DNA from: Chitinophagales bacterium
Lineage (GTDB): Bacteria; Bacteroidota; Bacteroidia; Chitinophagales; Chitinophagaceae
Reading direction: 5' to 3'
DNA length: 64,000 nucleotides
Assembly (NCBI GenBank): GCA_020636575.1
Contig: JACJXP010000002.1
Span: forward strand, 124,001 to 188,000
In this document: in pieces, positions 1 to 9,827 of the stretch
How the letters are laid out: every line of letters begins with the position of its first letter
Numbering within the stretch: position 1 is the stretch's first letter
Position numbers and translations under genes: made by a program
The notes under the pieces: model-generated
Seen by the model: only the letters and a program-made list of their open reading frames with translations
Told to the model about the DNA's origin: nothing
Databases searched by the model: none

Positions 1-3000
1 CATCATCCAAAGGAGCATCCACCTCATCCAGTATACAGAACGGAGCAGGTTTGATCAGGTAGATAGCAAACAAGAGTGCGGTTGCTGTCAGGGTTCTTTC
101 CCCACCACTTAATTGTGTAAGCGAAGTGGGCCTTTTCCCTTTAGGTTTAGCAATAACATCAATACCTGTTTCAGCTATATTCTCAGGGTTTTCCAATACC
201 AGGTCGCACTGATCATCTTCAGTAAAAAGTGTTTTAAATACTTTCTGGAAATTATCCCTGACAAGATGAAAAGTTTCCAGGAATTTTTGATTAGCTGTTG
301 CTTCTACTTCTTCTATCGTTTTAAGTAAACTTTCCTTAGCATTGGTAAGATCCGTTTTTTGTTCCACTATAAAATCATACCGCTTCTTCATTTCTGTGAA
401 TGCCTCAATAGCTGTAGGGTTAACTTCACCCAGATTTTCAAGACGCTTCTTCATCCGGTCGGCTTTTTCCTGTAACTCTTCTACAGGCACCTCTCCTGTT
501 CTTGCCTCACCTAGAATATCTTCAATATTGATGCGAAACTCAACATTCATTCTCTCCTTCATTCCTGCTAACTGCAGCTTCAGTTCATTGAGCTTGTCTT
601 TGATTGCTGCCAGTAAATGCTCAATGTTCTCCTTCTCTCTTACCTGGTGGCGGAGGGCACTTTCCTTTTCACTGATCTGGTTACGGAAGTTATAATAAGC
701 CTGGTCGGCCTCATTCAGTTTCAACTCCTCTTCTTCCTTTTTCTTCATCATGCTGATCAAGGCCTCTTCCGTATCCTTAAGTAGTTGGGCAGATTCTTCA
801 ATTGCCTTTGCCGTATCAGTTAATTGAACAGTATTTTGTTCTATTTGTAACTTAAGATCATTCAGTTGTTTGTCTTTAAAGTCAAGTTCCTGCTTTAAAC
901 TATTGATCTTACTTTGTTGCCGGGTTACATTCAGGTTAAACTCGTTGAATTGTCTTGTGGCCTCATCATACTCCCCTGAGGCAGTTTGATACGTTTGTTC
1001 TGCTTCCGATAACCGGGTAGCATTTTCTTCAAGCAACTTTGTAAATTCTCCTAACTGATTCCTTACACCTTCGATGGAAAGATTGGTTTGCTCCATTTGT
1101 GCACCCAACTCACCAAGACGGGTCTGGCTGGTTGTTTGCAGCCCATGTAAATTTTCCAGTTTGTTATGGATCGAAAAGACTTCGTTTGTCAGTTGCTGGA
1201 TCTCTTTCTCCGTATCACGGATCGTTGTTTCCCGCAGATCTTCATTAAAAGCAATCACTTCATTATGTCTTGATTGTATTTTCGTCCGCAGCGCTTCTAC
1301 AACGATCTCTTGTGCAGCGATATCTTCCTGAAGCTTCTCCAGGTTCTTCACCCTTCCTATTTTCTTACCTTCAATTAAACCTGCACTCCCCCCTGTTAAT
1401 GAATATTTTCCTTTAACATACTTGCCACTTTTCTCTATTACAACAAACCCATTGCTATTTTGAAGGGCATCTTCATTATCGGCGATAAATACATTGCCCA
1501 ACAGATGCCGAGCCAGCATTTCATATTTCTGATCTACTTCTACAACACTCAATGCAGGTATAGCACCTTCCAGGTTATGGGTTGCTTCTGCAGGATTATG
1601 TTCAGTGAACTTATCAAGCAAAAAGAAATTGGCTTTTCCTTTTTTATTATCATTCAACAGGTGAACAGCCTGTAAACCTTCCTGCAGACCATTCACAACA
1701 TAATAACTAAGATATGGCTCCAGCACATTTTCAAGAGCTGTGCGGAATTCCTCTTTTACATACAAAACATCTGAAAGAATGGGTGCATGATAATTCCATT
1801 GCTCATTGTTATGCAGGAATTTCACGGAATCAGGATAACCTTCCATTGAATCGATCATGCTCTTTAACAGATCATGTTCATTCTTCTTGGCATCCAGTTT
1901 TCTGTTCTCTTCAGCCAGGTTATTCCTGAGATCATCCAATACAGCCTGTGTTTGCAGTATCTGTTCCTTCGTATTCTCCTGGTGTTGCTGCAACTGCTGC
2001 AGATCTACTTTCTTTATCTCCAGCTCTTTTTCTTTTAACACCCTGTCACTATCCAATTGGCTTCTTTGTTCATCTCTGTGTTTTCTTTCTTCTTCGATCT
2101 GCGAGATGACCCTTTGCAGGTTTTGTATGGATGTATCAGCTACGGCCACTTTCTTTTCTGCATCAAACTGGTTACGCTGTATTTGCTGGTGTTCACTACG
2201 CAGCCCTTCCAGCACCCTGCGTTTTTCATCCAGCACATTTCTTTTGGCATCTGCATCAGCTCTCAATTGTTCTAATTGTTCATTAAGCCCAGCAAATATT
2301 TTTTCTTCCTCACTTACCTGCTGATGAGTAAAGCTTATACTTTCTTCGATGCCTTTTAAATTTCCTTCCGCTCTTTGTAAGAACTCTTTCAGATTGTTTT
2401 CTTTTTCTCTCAAATGTTCTAATCGCTGCGCTGAAAGATTTTTATCATTTTCCTTTGTTCTTACTGTTTGCTGCATTTCATTAAAAGCATGCTGCAAAGC
2501 CTGTAATTCCTTTTCTTTCTCAATAAAAGTTACTTTCTCCTGTTCCAATGCAGCCTCTTCATTGGCGATGACAGCTTCCAGTTTAACTCTTTTGTCTGTT
2601 TCTGCTTCTTGTTGCTCATTCAATTCTTTATAGGAAAGATTAAATCCTTCCAGTGCAGCTTTGGCCAGTTCAATACTTACTTCCCTGTAGTCCTTTTTTA
2701 TTTCATGATATTTCTCAGCCTTTTTGGCCTGGCTTTCGAGAGATTTCAACTGGTTATTGATCTCAAAAAGAAGGTCTTCGATCCTTGCAAGGTCCTGCTC
2801 AGTAGCATCCAGCTTCAGTTTCGCTTCCTTTTTTCTTGTTTTGTATATAGAGATACCCGCAGCCTGTTCCAGCATGCGGCGGCGACTGTTGTCCTTATCC
2901 TTGATCAGGTCATCCACCATGCCTAATTCAATAATGGCATAACTATCCGTGCTGATCCCGGTATCCATGAAAAGATTCTGAATATCTTTCAATCGGCATT

Positions 3001-3352
3001 GTACATCATTGAGCCTGTATTCACTTTCTCCGCTTTTATAGAATTTACGGGTAATGGTTACAGTGCTAAACTCTGTAGGCAACAGGTTCTTTGTATTCTC
3101 AAAAGTCAGGTTCACTTCGGCAAGACCCGATGCACTGCGGGTTTTAGAACCGTTGAAAACAAGGCTATCCAGGTTCTCACTACGGAGATGACTGATCTTT
3201 TGTTCGCCGATCACCCAGCGGATGCTATCCACAATATTGGATTTACCGCAACCATTAGGGCCTACGATGCCCGTTACATTATCATCAAAATTTACGATTG
3301 TTTTATCGGCAAAGCTCTTGAACCCCTTGATCTCTAAACTCTTAAGTCTCAC
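1..3352 (-). CDS. smc: Chromosome segregation protein SMC (3' end outside window)
   Basis: This is the SMC ATPase, which forms a ring around DNA with ScpA/ScpB and compacts and segregates the chromosome. About 1117 codons are present; the family is usually near 1180, so only the last part is missing beyond base 1. The N-terminus shows the Walker A region (GPNGCGKSN, about residues 31-39) followed by the QxxG-type region VIGEQK. Long Glu/Lys/Gln-rich coiled coils flank a hinge-like region around the middle. Near the window edge come the ABC signature LSGGERT and the Walker B segment CILDEVDAPLDD. The start is GTG at 3352: an in-frame TAA lies a few codons upstream and there is no ATG between. 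The many plus-strand reading frames over this stretch are shadows. Identification is very secure. Confidence 0.97.
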   Translation of the reverse strand, partial: MRLKSLEIKGFKSFADKTIVNFDDNVTGIVGPNGCGKSNIVDSIRWVIGEQKISHLRSENLDSLVFNGSKTRSASGLAEVNLTFENTKNLLPTEFSTVTITRKFYKSGESEYRLNDVQCRLKDIQNLFMDTGISTDSYAIIELGMVDDLIKDKDNSRRRMLEQAAGISIYKTRKKEAKLKLDATEQDLARIEDLLFEINNQLKSLESQAKKAEKYHEIKKDYREVSIELAKAALEGFNLSYKELNEQQEAETDKRVKLEAVIANEEAALEQEKVTFIEKEKELQALQHAFNEMQQTVRTKENDKNLSAQRLEHLREKENNLKEFLQRAEGNLKGIEESISFTHQQVSEEEKIFAGLNEQLEQLRADADAKRNVLDEKRRVLEGLRSEHQQIQRNQFDAEKKVAVADTSIQNLQRVISQIEEERKHRDEQRSQLDSDRVLKEKELEIKKVDLQQLQQHQENTKEQILQTQAVLDDLRNNLAEENRKLDAKKNEHDLLKSMIDSMEGYPDSVKFLHNNEQWNYHAPILSDVLYVKEEFRTALENVLEPYLSYYVVNGLQEGLQAVHLLNDNKKGKANFFLLDKFTEHNPAEATHNLEGAIPALSVVEVDQKYEMLARHLLGNVFIADNEDALQNSNGFVVIEKSGKYVKGKYSLTGGSAGLIEGKKIGRVKNLEKLQEDIAAQEIVVEALRTKIQSRHNEVIAFNEDLRETTIRDTEKEIQQLTNEVFSIHNKLENLHGLQTTSQTRLGELGAQMEQTNLSIEGVRNQLGEFTKLLEENATRLSEAEQTYQTASGEYDEATRQFNEFNLNVTRQQSKINSLKQELDFKDKQLNDLKLQIEQNTVQLTDTAKAIEESAQLLKDTEEALISMMKKKEEEELKLNEADQAYYNFRNQISEKESALRHQVREKENIEHLLAAIKDKLNELKLQLAGMKERMNVEFRINIEDILGEARTGEVPVEELQEKADRMKKRLENLGEVNPTAIEAFTEMKKRYDFIVEQKTDLTNAKESLLKTIEEVEATANQKFLETFHLVRDNFQKVFKTLFTEDDQCDLVLENPENIAETGIDVIAKPKGKRPTSLTQLSGGERTLTATALLFAIYLIKPAPFCILDEVDAPLDD

Positions 3353-3482
3353 GGTATGTAGTTTAAGTAATTGTTAAGGCAGCAGCGAATTTAACGCAAA
3401 GGTCATTAAAAAAAACTTTGGCTATCAGCGACTTATTCACAAAAAGTTGATAAAAATGTTGATATGAAAACAGGCTGAATTG

Positions 3483-5891
3483 TCAGTTTTCAAACCCACC
3501 ATCACTCATTCCGCCCCCATCATTTCTTTCTTCTATTTTTTGCTGATTGACCCTGAAGTTTAGTGTAAGCCTGAACTGGCGGGGCCGCCACCTGAATTGT
3601 GATTCGGAGTAATATCCCGGGATATCAACGATCGACCTTCTCTGGCGGGTATTCAGGAGGTCCCTGACGTTGAAGGTCAATGTGCCTTTTCCTTTAAATA
3701 CATCTTTTGCAAGGCCAAGATCAATACTGTACATACTTCTATCCCTACCTTGTGTATTGACCCTTGGTGAACGATAGAAAAGTGATGCCTGGAAATCAAC
3801 TTTCTTGAAAAATGTCATCCGTGAAGTGGTACGATTTGTCCAGCTAAAAGTTTCGCTTCCATAGCTTACTCCTTTGTATTCTCCTTTTGCTTTTGCATGA
3901 AAGAAATTAAAACTGCTGTTAAACCGCCACCAATCGCTGATATTCAGAGACAAAGCTGTTTCAAAACCAATGTCGTCCTGGGTTGACAGATTAATAGGAA
4001 TAATATTTGTTACCCCTGTAACAGAATCCAATATCCTTATTCTTTCTGTTACACCTGTTTTATGCCGGTAGTAAACACTGGATAAAACAGAGCCCTTTCC
4101 CCAATCGACTAGATGCCCGGTTTCTATCGAATGAGTAAACTCCGGATTTAAATTAGGATTACCAGTAAAATATATACGGGGATCTGAGAAATCCGCAAAT
4201 GGTGTAAGATTTCTGAAATTGGGCCGGTTGATCCTATAGCTATAACTAAACTGCAAAGTGTTCAGATCATCTAATTCATAAGAGATAGCACTGCTGGGAA
4301 ACAGGTTAAAGTAATTCCGGTGATTGATCTCGTTGGTTTTTATTAATCCTGTTTGCATATCCGTTAATTCTCCCCTGAAACCCAGTTGCCATGAAAATCG
4401 TTTGATCTTATTTCCTACCATGGCATAGGCTGCAAACACTTTTTCAGTGAACTTCATATTATTGTCAAAAGCTGGTAAAGTATTCCAGTTGCCATTATCC
4501 AGTTGCTCCACCAGGTATTCATTGGTGATCTCCCGGATGGTGGCCTTCATACCAGTTTCAAATTTCCCATTTTCTCCAAATGGGTGTACATAATCTGTCT
4601 GTAATAAAAGATTGTCTTCATAAGCCGGGTTACCGGAACGTTGTATCTTTTGCTGATTATTTATTGAAGAAGTTTCTTTATAATCAGAACTTTCTGTTTC
4701 TCCACTATTCGTCCATTTAAAAGCTGCGGTCCATTCCCTGTCTTTATTTCCCGAGTATTTTTTTTGAAAGTTCAACGAAACTTCTGTGTCTCTTTCTCTC
4801 TCTGTTTCATCATCAACCCTTGATGTGGTTTGTGTCAATAAACCATTATTGTCAAAATCCTCATACAATAAATTGCGGATGTTCTTTTCCCAACCCATAT
4901 CAATCAGGAACGATCCGGTAATTGTGGTGTTTGGCGTGACATAATAATCAATACCTGCCATCAGGTTTCCTGAAATTCCTTTTCGGGTACGGTCTGTTTT
5001 TTGATTGTATATAAAACTTGTATCAGTTCCTGTATACTGCTGCGTGGAAAATCCCCCGCCAGGATTCTTTCTGTAGTTGGTACCAAAACTTGAGAACAGG
5101 TTTATTTTTTGGGTTCTGTAATTAATACTGTATGCCGCATTGAAATTAGACGGGTAACCGACAGTGCCTGTAAAGTTCCCGTTGAATCCTCTTGTCCTGT
5201 TCTTTTTTAAAATGATATTGATAATGCCAGACTCTCCTGCGGCATCATATCTCGAAGATGGGTTTGTAATAACCTCGATCCGGTCTATCATCGCTCCCTG
5301 CAAATTGCGTAGTGCATCATTACTACGAAGCCCTGTTAAAGCAGAGGGTTTTCCATCCACTAAAATTCTGACACCCTGGCTCCCTCTTAAACTTACATTG
5401 CCTTCGATATCTACATCAACTGATGGAATATTTGCCAGTATCTCCGAAGCATTGGATCCGATATTGCTTACATCCTGGCTCACATTGTACACTCTTTTAT
5501 CAAGCTTCAGTTCCATCAGGTTTTTTTGTGATGTAACCACAACTTCATCCAGCGTTCTTGCCTGTGCAGTAAGTGTAATGATACCAAGGTCAACATTCTT
5601 GCTGGTAATTGATACAGGAATATACTTCTCCTTGTATGACAGAAAGCTGATGTTTAAAATATAGTTTCCCACTGCCGCATCTAATGAGAATCCACCATCT
5701 TCACTAGATGTTGTGATCAATACCTGCGAAGAATCCTTCGCTTTGAGAAGACTAACACTGCTATAGGCAACAGCAGCATTTTTTTCATTCAAGACCCGTC
5801 CTTCAATTGTATACTTTTTCCCGGCAGGGTTTTGTGCCGATGCAACGGAACAAAATAAAATGATCGATATGGCAGTAGAGAAGAATTTCAT
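3483..5891 (-). CDS. TonB-dependent outer membrane receptor, OMP_b-brl_3 type
   Basis: The product is an 802-residue outer-membrane protein. A signal peptide (about 1-19, ending SVASAQ) is followed by a carboxypeptidase-regulatory-like beta-sandwich (about 25-110), a TonB plug domain (about 115-230, with VRILVDGKPSAL and the NPSSRYDAAGESGIINI segment) and a large beta-barrel with alternating aromatic strands to the C-terminus. This matches the outer-membrane beta-barrel family often annotated PF14905. It presumably imports a siderophore, peptide or glycan fragment using TonB energy; the substrate cannot be read from the sequence. No SusD partner lies next to it, so it is not a SusC-type pair. 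It is transcribed alone, 130 bp before smc, and a 24-nt palindrome lies about 120 bp upstream of its start. Confidence 0.9.
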   Translation of the reverse strand: MKFFSTAISIILFCSVASAQNPAGKKYTIEGRVLNEKNAAVAYSSVSLLKAKDSSQVLITTSSEDGGFSLDAAVGNYILNISFLSYKEKYIPVSITSKNVDLGIITLTAQARTLDEVVVTSQKNLMELKLDKRVYNVSQDVSNIGSNASEILANIPSVDVDIEGNVSLRGSQGVRILVDGKPSALTGLRSNDALRNLQGAMIDRIEVITNPSSRYDAAGESGIINIILKKNRTRGFNGNFTGTVGYPSNFNAAYSINYRTQKINLFSSFGTNYRKNPGGGFSTQQYTGTDTSFIYNQKTDRTRKGISGNLMAGIDYYVTPNTTITGSFLIDMGWEKNIRNLLYEDFDNNGLLTQTTSRVDDETERERDTEVSLNFQKKYSGNKDREWTAAFKWTNSGETESSDYKETSSINNQQKIQRSGNPAYEDNLLLQTDYVHPFGENGKFETGMKATIREITNEYLVEQLDNGNWNTLPAFDNNMKFTEKVFAAYAMVGNKIKRFSWQLGFRGELTDMQTGLIKTNEINHRNYFNLFPSSAISYELDDLNTLQFSYSYRINRPNFRNLTPFADFSDPRIYFTGNPNLNPEFTHSIETGHLVDWGKGSVLSSVYYRHKTGVTERIRILDSVTGVTNIIPINLSTQDDIGFETALSLNISDWWRFNSSFNFFHAKAKGEYKGVSYGSETFSWTNRTTSRMTFFKKVDFQASLFYRSPRVNTQGRDRSMYSIDLGLAKDVFKGKGTLTFNVRDLLNTRQRRSIVDIPGYYSESQFRWRPRQFRLTLNFRVNQQKIEERNDGGGMSDGGFEN

Positions 5892-6011
5892 TATGGACAG
5901 GTTCTGAAAGAAATTTTAGCATGAGGGGTATGAATAAAAGTAAACAAAAACAATTGGCTATTGTTGACCATTCAACAAATAGATCATTGATTATGAATTT
6001 TCAGCGATTTA

Positions 6012-6035
6012 AATATTAGTCGATCAACTAATATT
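6012..6035. promoter_or_regulatory. 24-nt near-perfect palindrome, candidate operator
   Basis: Two 9-nt arms, AATATTAGT and ACTAATATT, match perfectly around a 6-nt centre containing GATC, giving 11 of 12 possible pairs. The position, about 120 bp upstream of the TonB receptor start at 5891, and the TTAGT...ACTAA form resemble operators of TetR-like repressors. No regulator gene lies nearby. There is no T tract, so it is not a terminator. Confidence 0.5.
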
Positions 6036-6098
6036 GAATTGAAAAAACGAACGAAACACAAATTTTATATATGCCGGGTTGTAATAATAAGATGATAC

Positions 6099-6130
6099 AA
6101 AAAAAGAACTGCCCGCAATTGCGGGCAGTT
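6099..6130 (-). terminator. Rho-independent terminator of the Oar-like receptor gene
   Basis: A 10-bp perfect stem (AACTGCCCGC / GCGGGCAGTT, 6107-6130) with an AATT loop is followed, on the minus strand, by seven T (6105-6099). It begins 30 bp after the stop codon of the receptor gene ending at 6161 and separates it from the next receptor gene. Confidence 0.9.
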
Positions 6131-6160
6131 ACTTATATACTTTGAAATAATTATTTCAAA

Positions 6161-9100
6161 TTAGAAACTATACCTTAAACCAAGCTGTAATCCCCATGTG
6201 CTGATCACAGACTCAACCGGTTGGAAGGTCTTGGTAGGATAGTTACCGCTAACCTGGTTGAAAGTAAATTGAGGCACACCGGATGCCATACCAGTATAAC
6301 GAAGTAAACCACCATTGTTTACAACCTGTTGAGATTTGTAACCCCAGTTCTTACTCAGCAAGTTGCCAAAATTCAAAATATCTACACTGAACTGTAATGT
6401 GTGGCGGGTAGCGCCAGTTTTAATTGAAAAGTCCTGCAGAAGTTTCAGGTCAATATTGCTTAACCATGGTAATAATGCACCATAGTTCTCAGCATATTCA
6501 CCTTTATGCTTGCTCAGGTATTTATCCTGCTCCAGGTAAGCCCAGAAAGCATCTGCCTGTGTAGCATCAGGAATAAGTGTACCTGCTTCAGCTCTGTCCT
6601 TAGGTATATACATCAGGTCATTGGTTAAACCATCATTGTTCATATCGTTGCTATAACGATAGAAGAACCTACCCTGACTCATACCTTCATAAAACAGGGA
6701 TATTGTAGTAGCCATATTCTTATTCAGGTATTCCTTACGATAAGAAACTACAGCGGTAACCCTATGCGGTATCGAGTACGCAGATAATGCAAGGTCAATA
6801 TCATTGCTGGTGCGAATGCTATTGATATTACTCCATGCAGAAGCTGCTTGTGAACCCGGGTTAGAAGACAGGTCTTTTGTGCTGTTAAAGCTGTATGATA
6901 TCTGACCATAGAAACCATTACGGAAGCTACGGCTTAATAAAGTTGAGAAGCTGAAACCATGCCCTTTGCTGGAATTTGTTAATACCATTGCTTCACGAAC
7001 GGTTGCATCTACAGCCCTCGCTGCGCTTGAAGAAAAACGGGGACGCATATCCGGTCCGGCAGTAAAGCTTGCATCAGGAGCATTCATATTTGCATTGTAC
7101 TGAAGGATTGCATTGATATCTTTTGTATAAATAGCTTCTACAGTTAATAGCAAATTCCATGGAAGACGTTTATCCATTGCCAAAGATGTTCTCCATACCT
7201 GCGGGAAAACAAAATTCTTATCAACAATAGCAAGAGAAGCTCCGCTAGGTAATGTTGAAGAAGATTGCGGGAACATATTTACGTATGCCAATGGATCGGG
7301 ATTAAACGGCATGCTGGCCAATTGCGCCGCACTGGTAACCTCAACTGTAGCCTGTAAACCATAACTGTTCGTTGGCTGGTTGGTATACCAAACAAAAGGC
7401 AGACGTCCGGTGAAGATACCAGTACCACCACGAACGATCATGTCACGGTTCCCCTTAACATCCCAGTTGAAACCAATACGGGGAGAAGCTAACAGCTTAC
7501 CCTTAGGCCATGAACCAACATCAAATGTATATGCTTGGCCATCCATATCCCTGAAAGTTTTAGCTGCAATAGCGCTGTTAGACGGAGGATCCTGGAGATA
7601 AATAGCTTTATCTACCCTGATACCGGCTAATAATTTAAACCTATCGTTAATTTTCATTTCGTCCTGGAAATACAATGCCAACTGACCAAATTTCAGATCA
7701 GCGATCGGATCTGTCTTACCATTATAACCATAAGTTAGACCATATGCTGTAGGCGCCTGGTTGGTTAAAAAGTCGCTTACAGAGTTGAAACGATAATAAC
7801 TTGTACCATAACGAAGGAAACTGTTTCCAAAATACAGGTAGTCATAAGAAATACCTGCTGTAAAGTTGTGAATTCCTGAACTGAAAGAAACATTATCAGT
7901 AAATGTGTACACTTTGTTCTTTACTGAATTCTGCCAGCTGAATAATTCATAACCAAAACTGATATAAGCATCACTACCAGAAGCAATATCGCCATCCCTG
8001 ATATCAACAAACGGGAAAGGAGATGAAGGGCTGGTTCTGTTTGTTTCAATATTAGTAAGTGTAACCAGGAATTGGTTATTTACTCTTTTGCCCAGTTTGC
8101 TGGTAAGATCAAATGTCCAGGAAGATACAATATCCTCAAATCCATAAAGAGAATTTGCATAAGACATTGAGTTATTACTCCAGCGATTTGAACTTGCTCT
8201 TGGGTTTGGAGCAGATGTACCGTTTGTAACCTGGTCATTGGTGCTTTTTACCCTGTTATATCTAACAGAGAATTTGTGGTTATCAGAAATATTCCAGTCA
8301 ATACGACCTAATACCTTGGTATTCTCTGATTCAAAATTTCCAAGATTCTCATATGCGCCAGTACTATATCCATACTGAGATTGCAGGTAAGCTGAAACAG
8401 CATCCAGATCAGCTGCAGTAGTTCTTGAAACATTGGTACCTGTAGGGCCACCCGGACGGGTTGCCAGCCAGTTTAGACCAGGATAAGTTCTTGTTTCATT
8501 TTCCAGGTTCAGGAAAAAGAAAAGTTTGTTCTTAATGATCGGCCCACCAATTCTACCACCATAAATAGTGGTCTTTGATTTTTGCTGCTCACCAAGTTTT
8601 ACATCTTTTACATTTCTTCCGTTAAAAGATTGATCACGGAAGAAAGTATAAGCAGAACCGGTAAATGTATTTGTACCGGATTTGGTAATGGCACTGATAC
8701 CGGCACCAGTAAAGTTGCCTTGCTTAACATCGTAAGGCGAAACGTTTACAGTTAACTGCTCAATGGCATCCAACGAAATTGGCTGAGCATCTCCACCCGG
8801 AAGGTTGTTGCTGCTAAGACCAAAGTTGTTGTTGAAGTTGGCACCATCGATGGTTATATTATTATAACGACCATCTCTACCGTTGAAACTGCTTGAGTTT
8901 CCTCCCTGAGGAGTAAGACGGGTGAAATCGTTGATACTACGGCTGATACTAGGTAGCGTAGTGATCTGGCGATTGTTCACATTTGTAGAAGCTCCGCTTT
9001 TAACAACACGGTTTGCTGCTTGTGAAGAAACAACGACTTCTTTTAATTCTTCACCTGACTGTGACAGTGCAAAATCTACACGATACTGATCACCAAGTTG

Positions 9101-9385
9101 CAGGATAATATCAGACTTTATTCCCTTTCCATGATCTACATAAGTGGCTTCTACAGTGTAAGGGCCACCAGGCTTCATGTTAGGGATATCAAATTGTCCG
9201 CCTTTGGTAGTCTGAACCCGGTAGACAGTTCCGGTGGGCACATGGGTCGCAGTAATAGTAGCTCCCACTAATGGCTCACCTTGCGATGATTTTACAGTAC
9301 CTGTCATACTACCAGATGTCACCTGGGACATAGCAGTAATGAACAGCCCTGAAAATACGAGCAGTGTAAAAATTCTCTTAAACAT
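6161..9385 (-). CDS. Oar-like TonB-dependent outer membrane receptor
   Basis: This is a large outer-membrane protein (1074 residues from the chosen start). A signal peptide (MFKRIFTLLVFSGLFITAMS) precedes a carboxypeptidase-regulatory-like domain (roughly 25-110), a plug domain with a conserved GRDGRYNNITIDGANFNN stretch, and a barrel ending in LGLRYSF, a typical C-terminal beta-signal with terminal Phe. The arrangement matches the Oar family of Myxococcus and Bacteroidota. Oar proteins are linked to secretion or uptake of signal proteins in some myxobacteria; here the cargo is unknown. The reading frame stays open to an ATG at 9499, but ATG 9385 directly precedes the hydrophobic signal sequence, so the 38-residue extension is rejected. 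A strong terminator follows the gene. Confidence 0.9.
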   Translation of the reverse strand: MFKRIFTLLVFSGLFITAMSQVTSGSMTGTVKSSQGEPLVGATITATHVPTGTVYRVQTTKGGQFDIPNMKPGGPYTVEATYVDHGKGIKSDIILQLGDQYRVDFALSQSGEELKEVVVSSQAANRVVKSGASTNVNNRQITTLPSISRSINDFTRLTPQGGNSSSFNGRDGRYNNITIDGANFNNNFGLSSNNLPGGDAQPISLDAIEQLTVNVSPYDVKQGNFTGAGISAITKSGTNTFTGSAYTFFRDQSFNGRNVKDVKLGEQQKSKTTIYGGRIGGPIIKNKLFFFLNLENETRTYPGLNWLATRPGGPTGTNVSRTTAADLDAVSAYLQSQYGYSTGAYENLGNFESENTKVLGRIDWNISDNHKFSVRYNRVKSTNDQVTNGTSAPNPRASSNRWSNNSMSYANSLYGFEDIVSSWTFDLTSKLGKRVNNQFLVTLTNIETNRTSPSSPFPFVDIRDGDIASGSDAYISFGYELFSWQNSVKNKVYTFTDNVSFSSGIHNFTAGISYDYLYFGNSFLRYGTSYYRFNSVSDFLTNQAPTAYGLTYGYNGKTDPIADLKFGQLALYFQDEMKINDRFKLLAGIRVDKAIYLQDPPSNSAIAAKTFRDMDGQAYTFDVGSWPKGKLLASPRIGFNWDVKGNRDMIVRGGTGIFTGRLPFVWYTNQPTNSYGLQATVEVTSAAQLASMPFNPDPLAYVNMFPQSSSTLPSGASLAIVDKNFVFPQVWRTSLAMDKRLPWNLLLTVEAIYTKDINAILQYNANMNAPDASFTAGPDMRPRFSSSAARAVDATVREAMVLTNSSKGHGFSFSTLLSRSFRNGFYGQISYSFNSTKDLSSNPGSQAASAWSNINSIRTSNDIDLALSAYSIPHRVTAVVSYRKEYLNKNMATTISLFYEGMSQGRFFYRYSNDMNNDGLTNDLMYIPKDRAEAGTLIPDATQADAFWAYLEQDKYLSKHKGEYAENYGALLPWLSNIDLKLLQDFSIKTGATRHTLQFSVDILNFGNLLSKNWGYKSQQVVNNGGLLRYTGMASGVPQFTFNQVSGNYPTKTFQPVESVISTWGLQLGLRYSF

Positions 9386-9827
9386 AAAATTGGGTTTAAA
9401 TAAACAGTAAACAGATAGCGATTTAACAGCAGAAAAGAGATAACTAATGGCTCCTCTTTCTCCGCCGGATATTTTAATTTCTTTGATTTCCCTGAACATA
9501 AATGCCCGTTAAGATTTTGTTGGCAAGCATATCTTATTTAGCAAAAAACCGTTCAAAAAAAAACTCGATTGAATTCAGGCCGCAAAAATAGTCCGAATAG
9601 AAACTGAATAATATTAACTAATCTTTAAGAGCCGATCCCATCCTTAATTCAGGGTGCAAATATATGTGATAAATGAAATAACAAATACGATGGTTATCAC
9701 CGAAAAATCAACAAATAATTACCGCTTAATTGAGTCCTGCTTTTCTTTAAAAAAACCGACTGTTTTGGCAGGTTTAAAAGTCTCTGATCTGAGAAAGAAT
9801 GAGGAGGTTCTAACCCATCGGGATCGA
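9386..9827. other. 442-bp intergenic region upstream of the Oar-like receptor
   Basis: No gene is supported here. The stretch is AT-rich and contains a candidate minus-strand promoter (9657-9685) and a second -7-like box CAAAAATA (9583-9590, reading TATTTTTG on the minus strand) without a matching upstream element. A plus-strand reading frame from GTG 9654 runs into the cyclase gene antisense and looks random. Confidence 0.6.
9657..9685 (-). promoter_or_regulatory. Candidate Bacteroidetes-type promoter for the Oar-like receptor
   Basis: On the minus strand the sequence reads TTTG (9685-9682), 17 nt, then TATATTTG (9664-9657), matching the Bacteroidetes primary sigma consensus TTTG/TAnnTTTG. 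Transcription from about 9650 would give a leader of about 265 nt before the ATG at 9385. This is pattern matching only. Confidence 0.4.

Noticed and set aside
113..3337. Many plus-strand reading frames of 70-155 codons
   Set aside because: They lie antisense to the continuous SMC coding frame and have low-complexity Ser/Phe/Cys-rich translations typical of antisense coiled-coil genes.
5164..5664. Plus-strand 166-codon frame
   Set aside because: Antisense to the TonB receptor plug region, which has clear protein homology; no promoter or start context.
9386..9499. 38-residue N-terminal extension of the Oar-like receptor
   Set aside because: It precedes a proper signal peptide at ATG 9385 and would hide it inside the protein.
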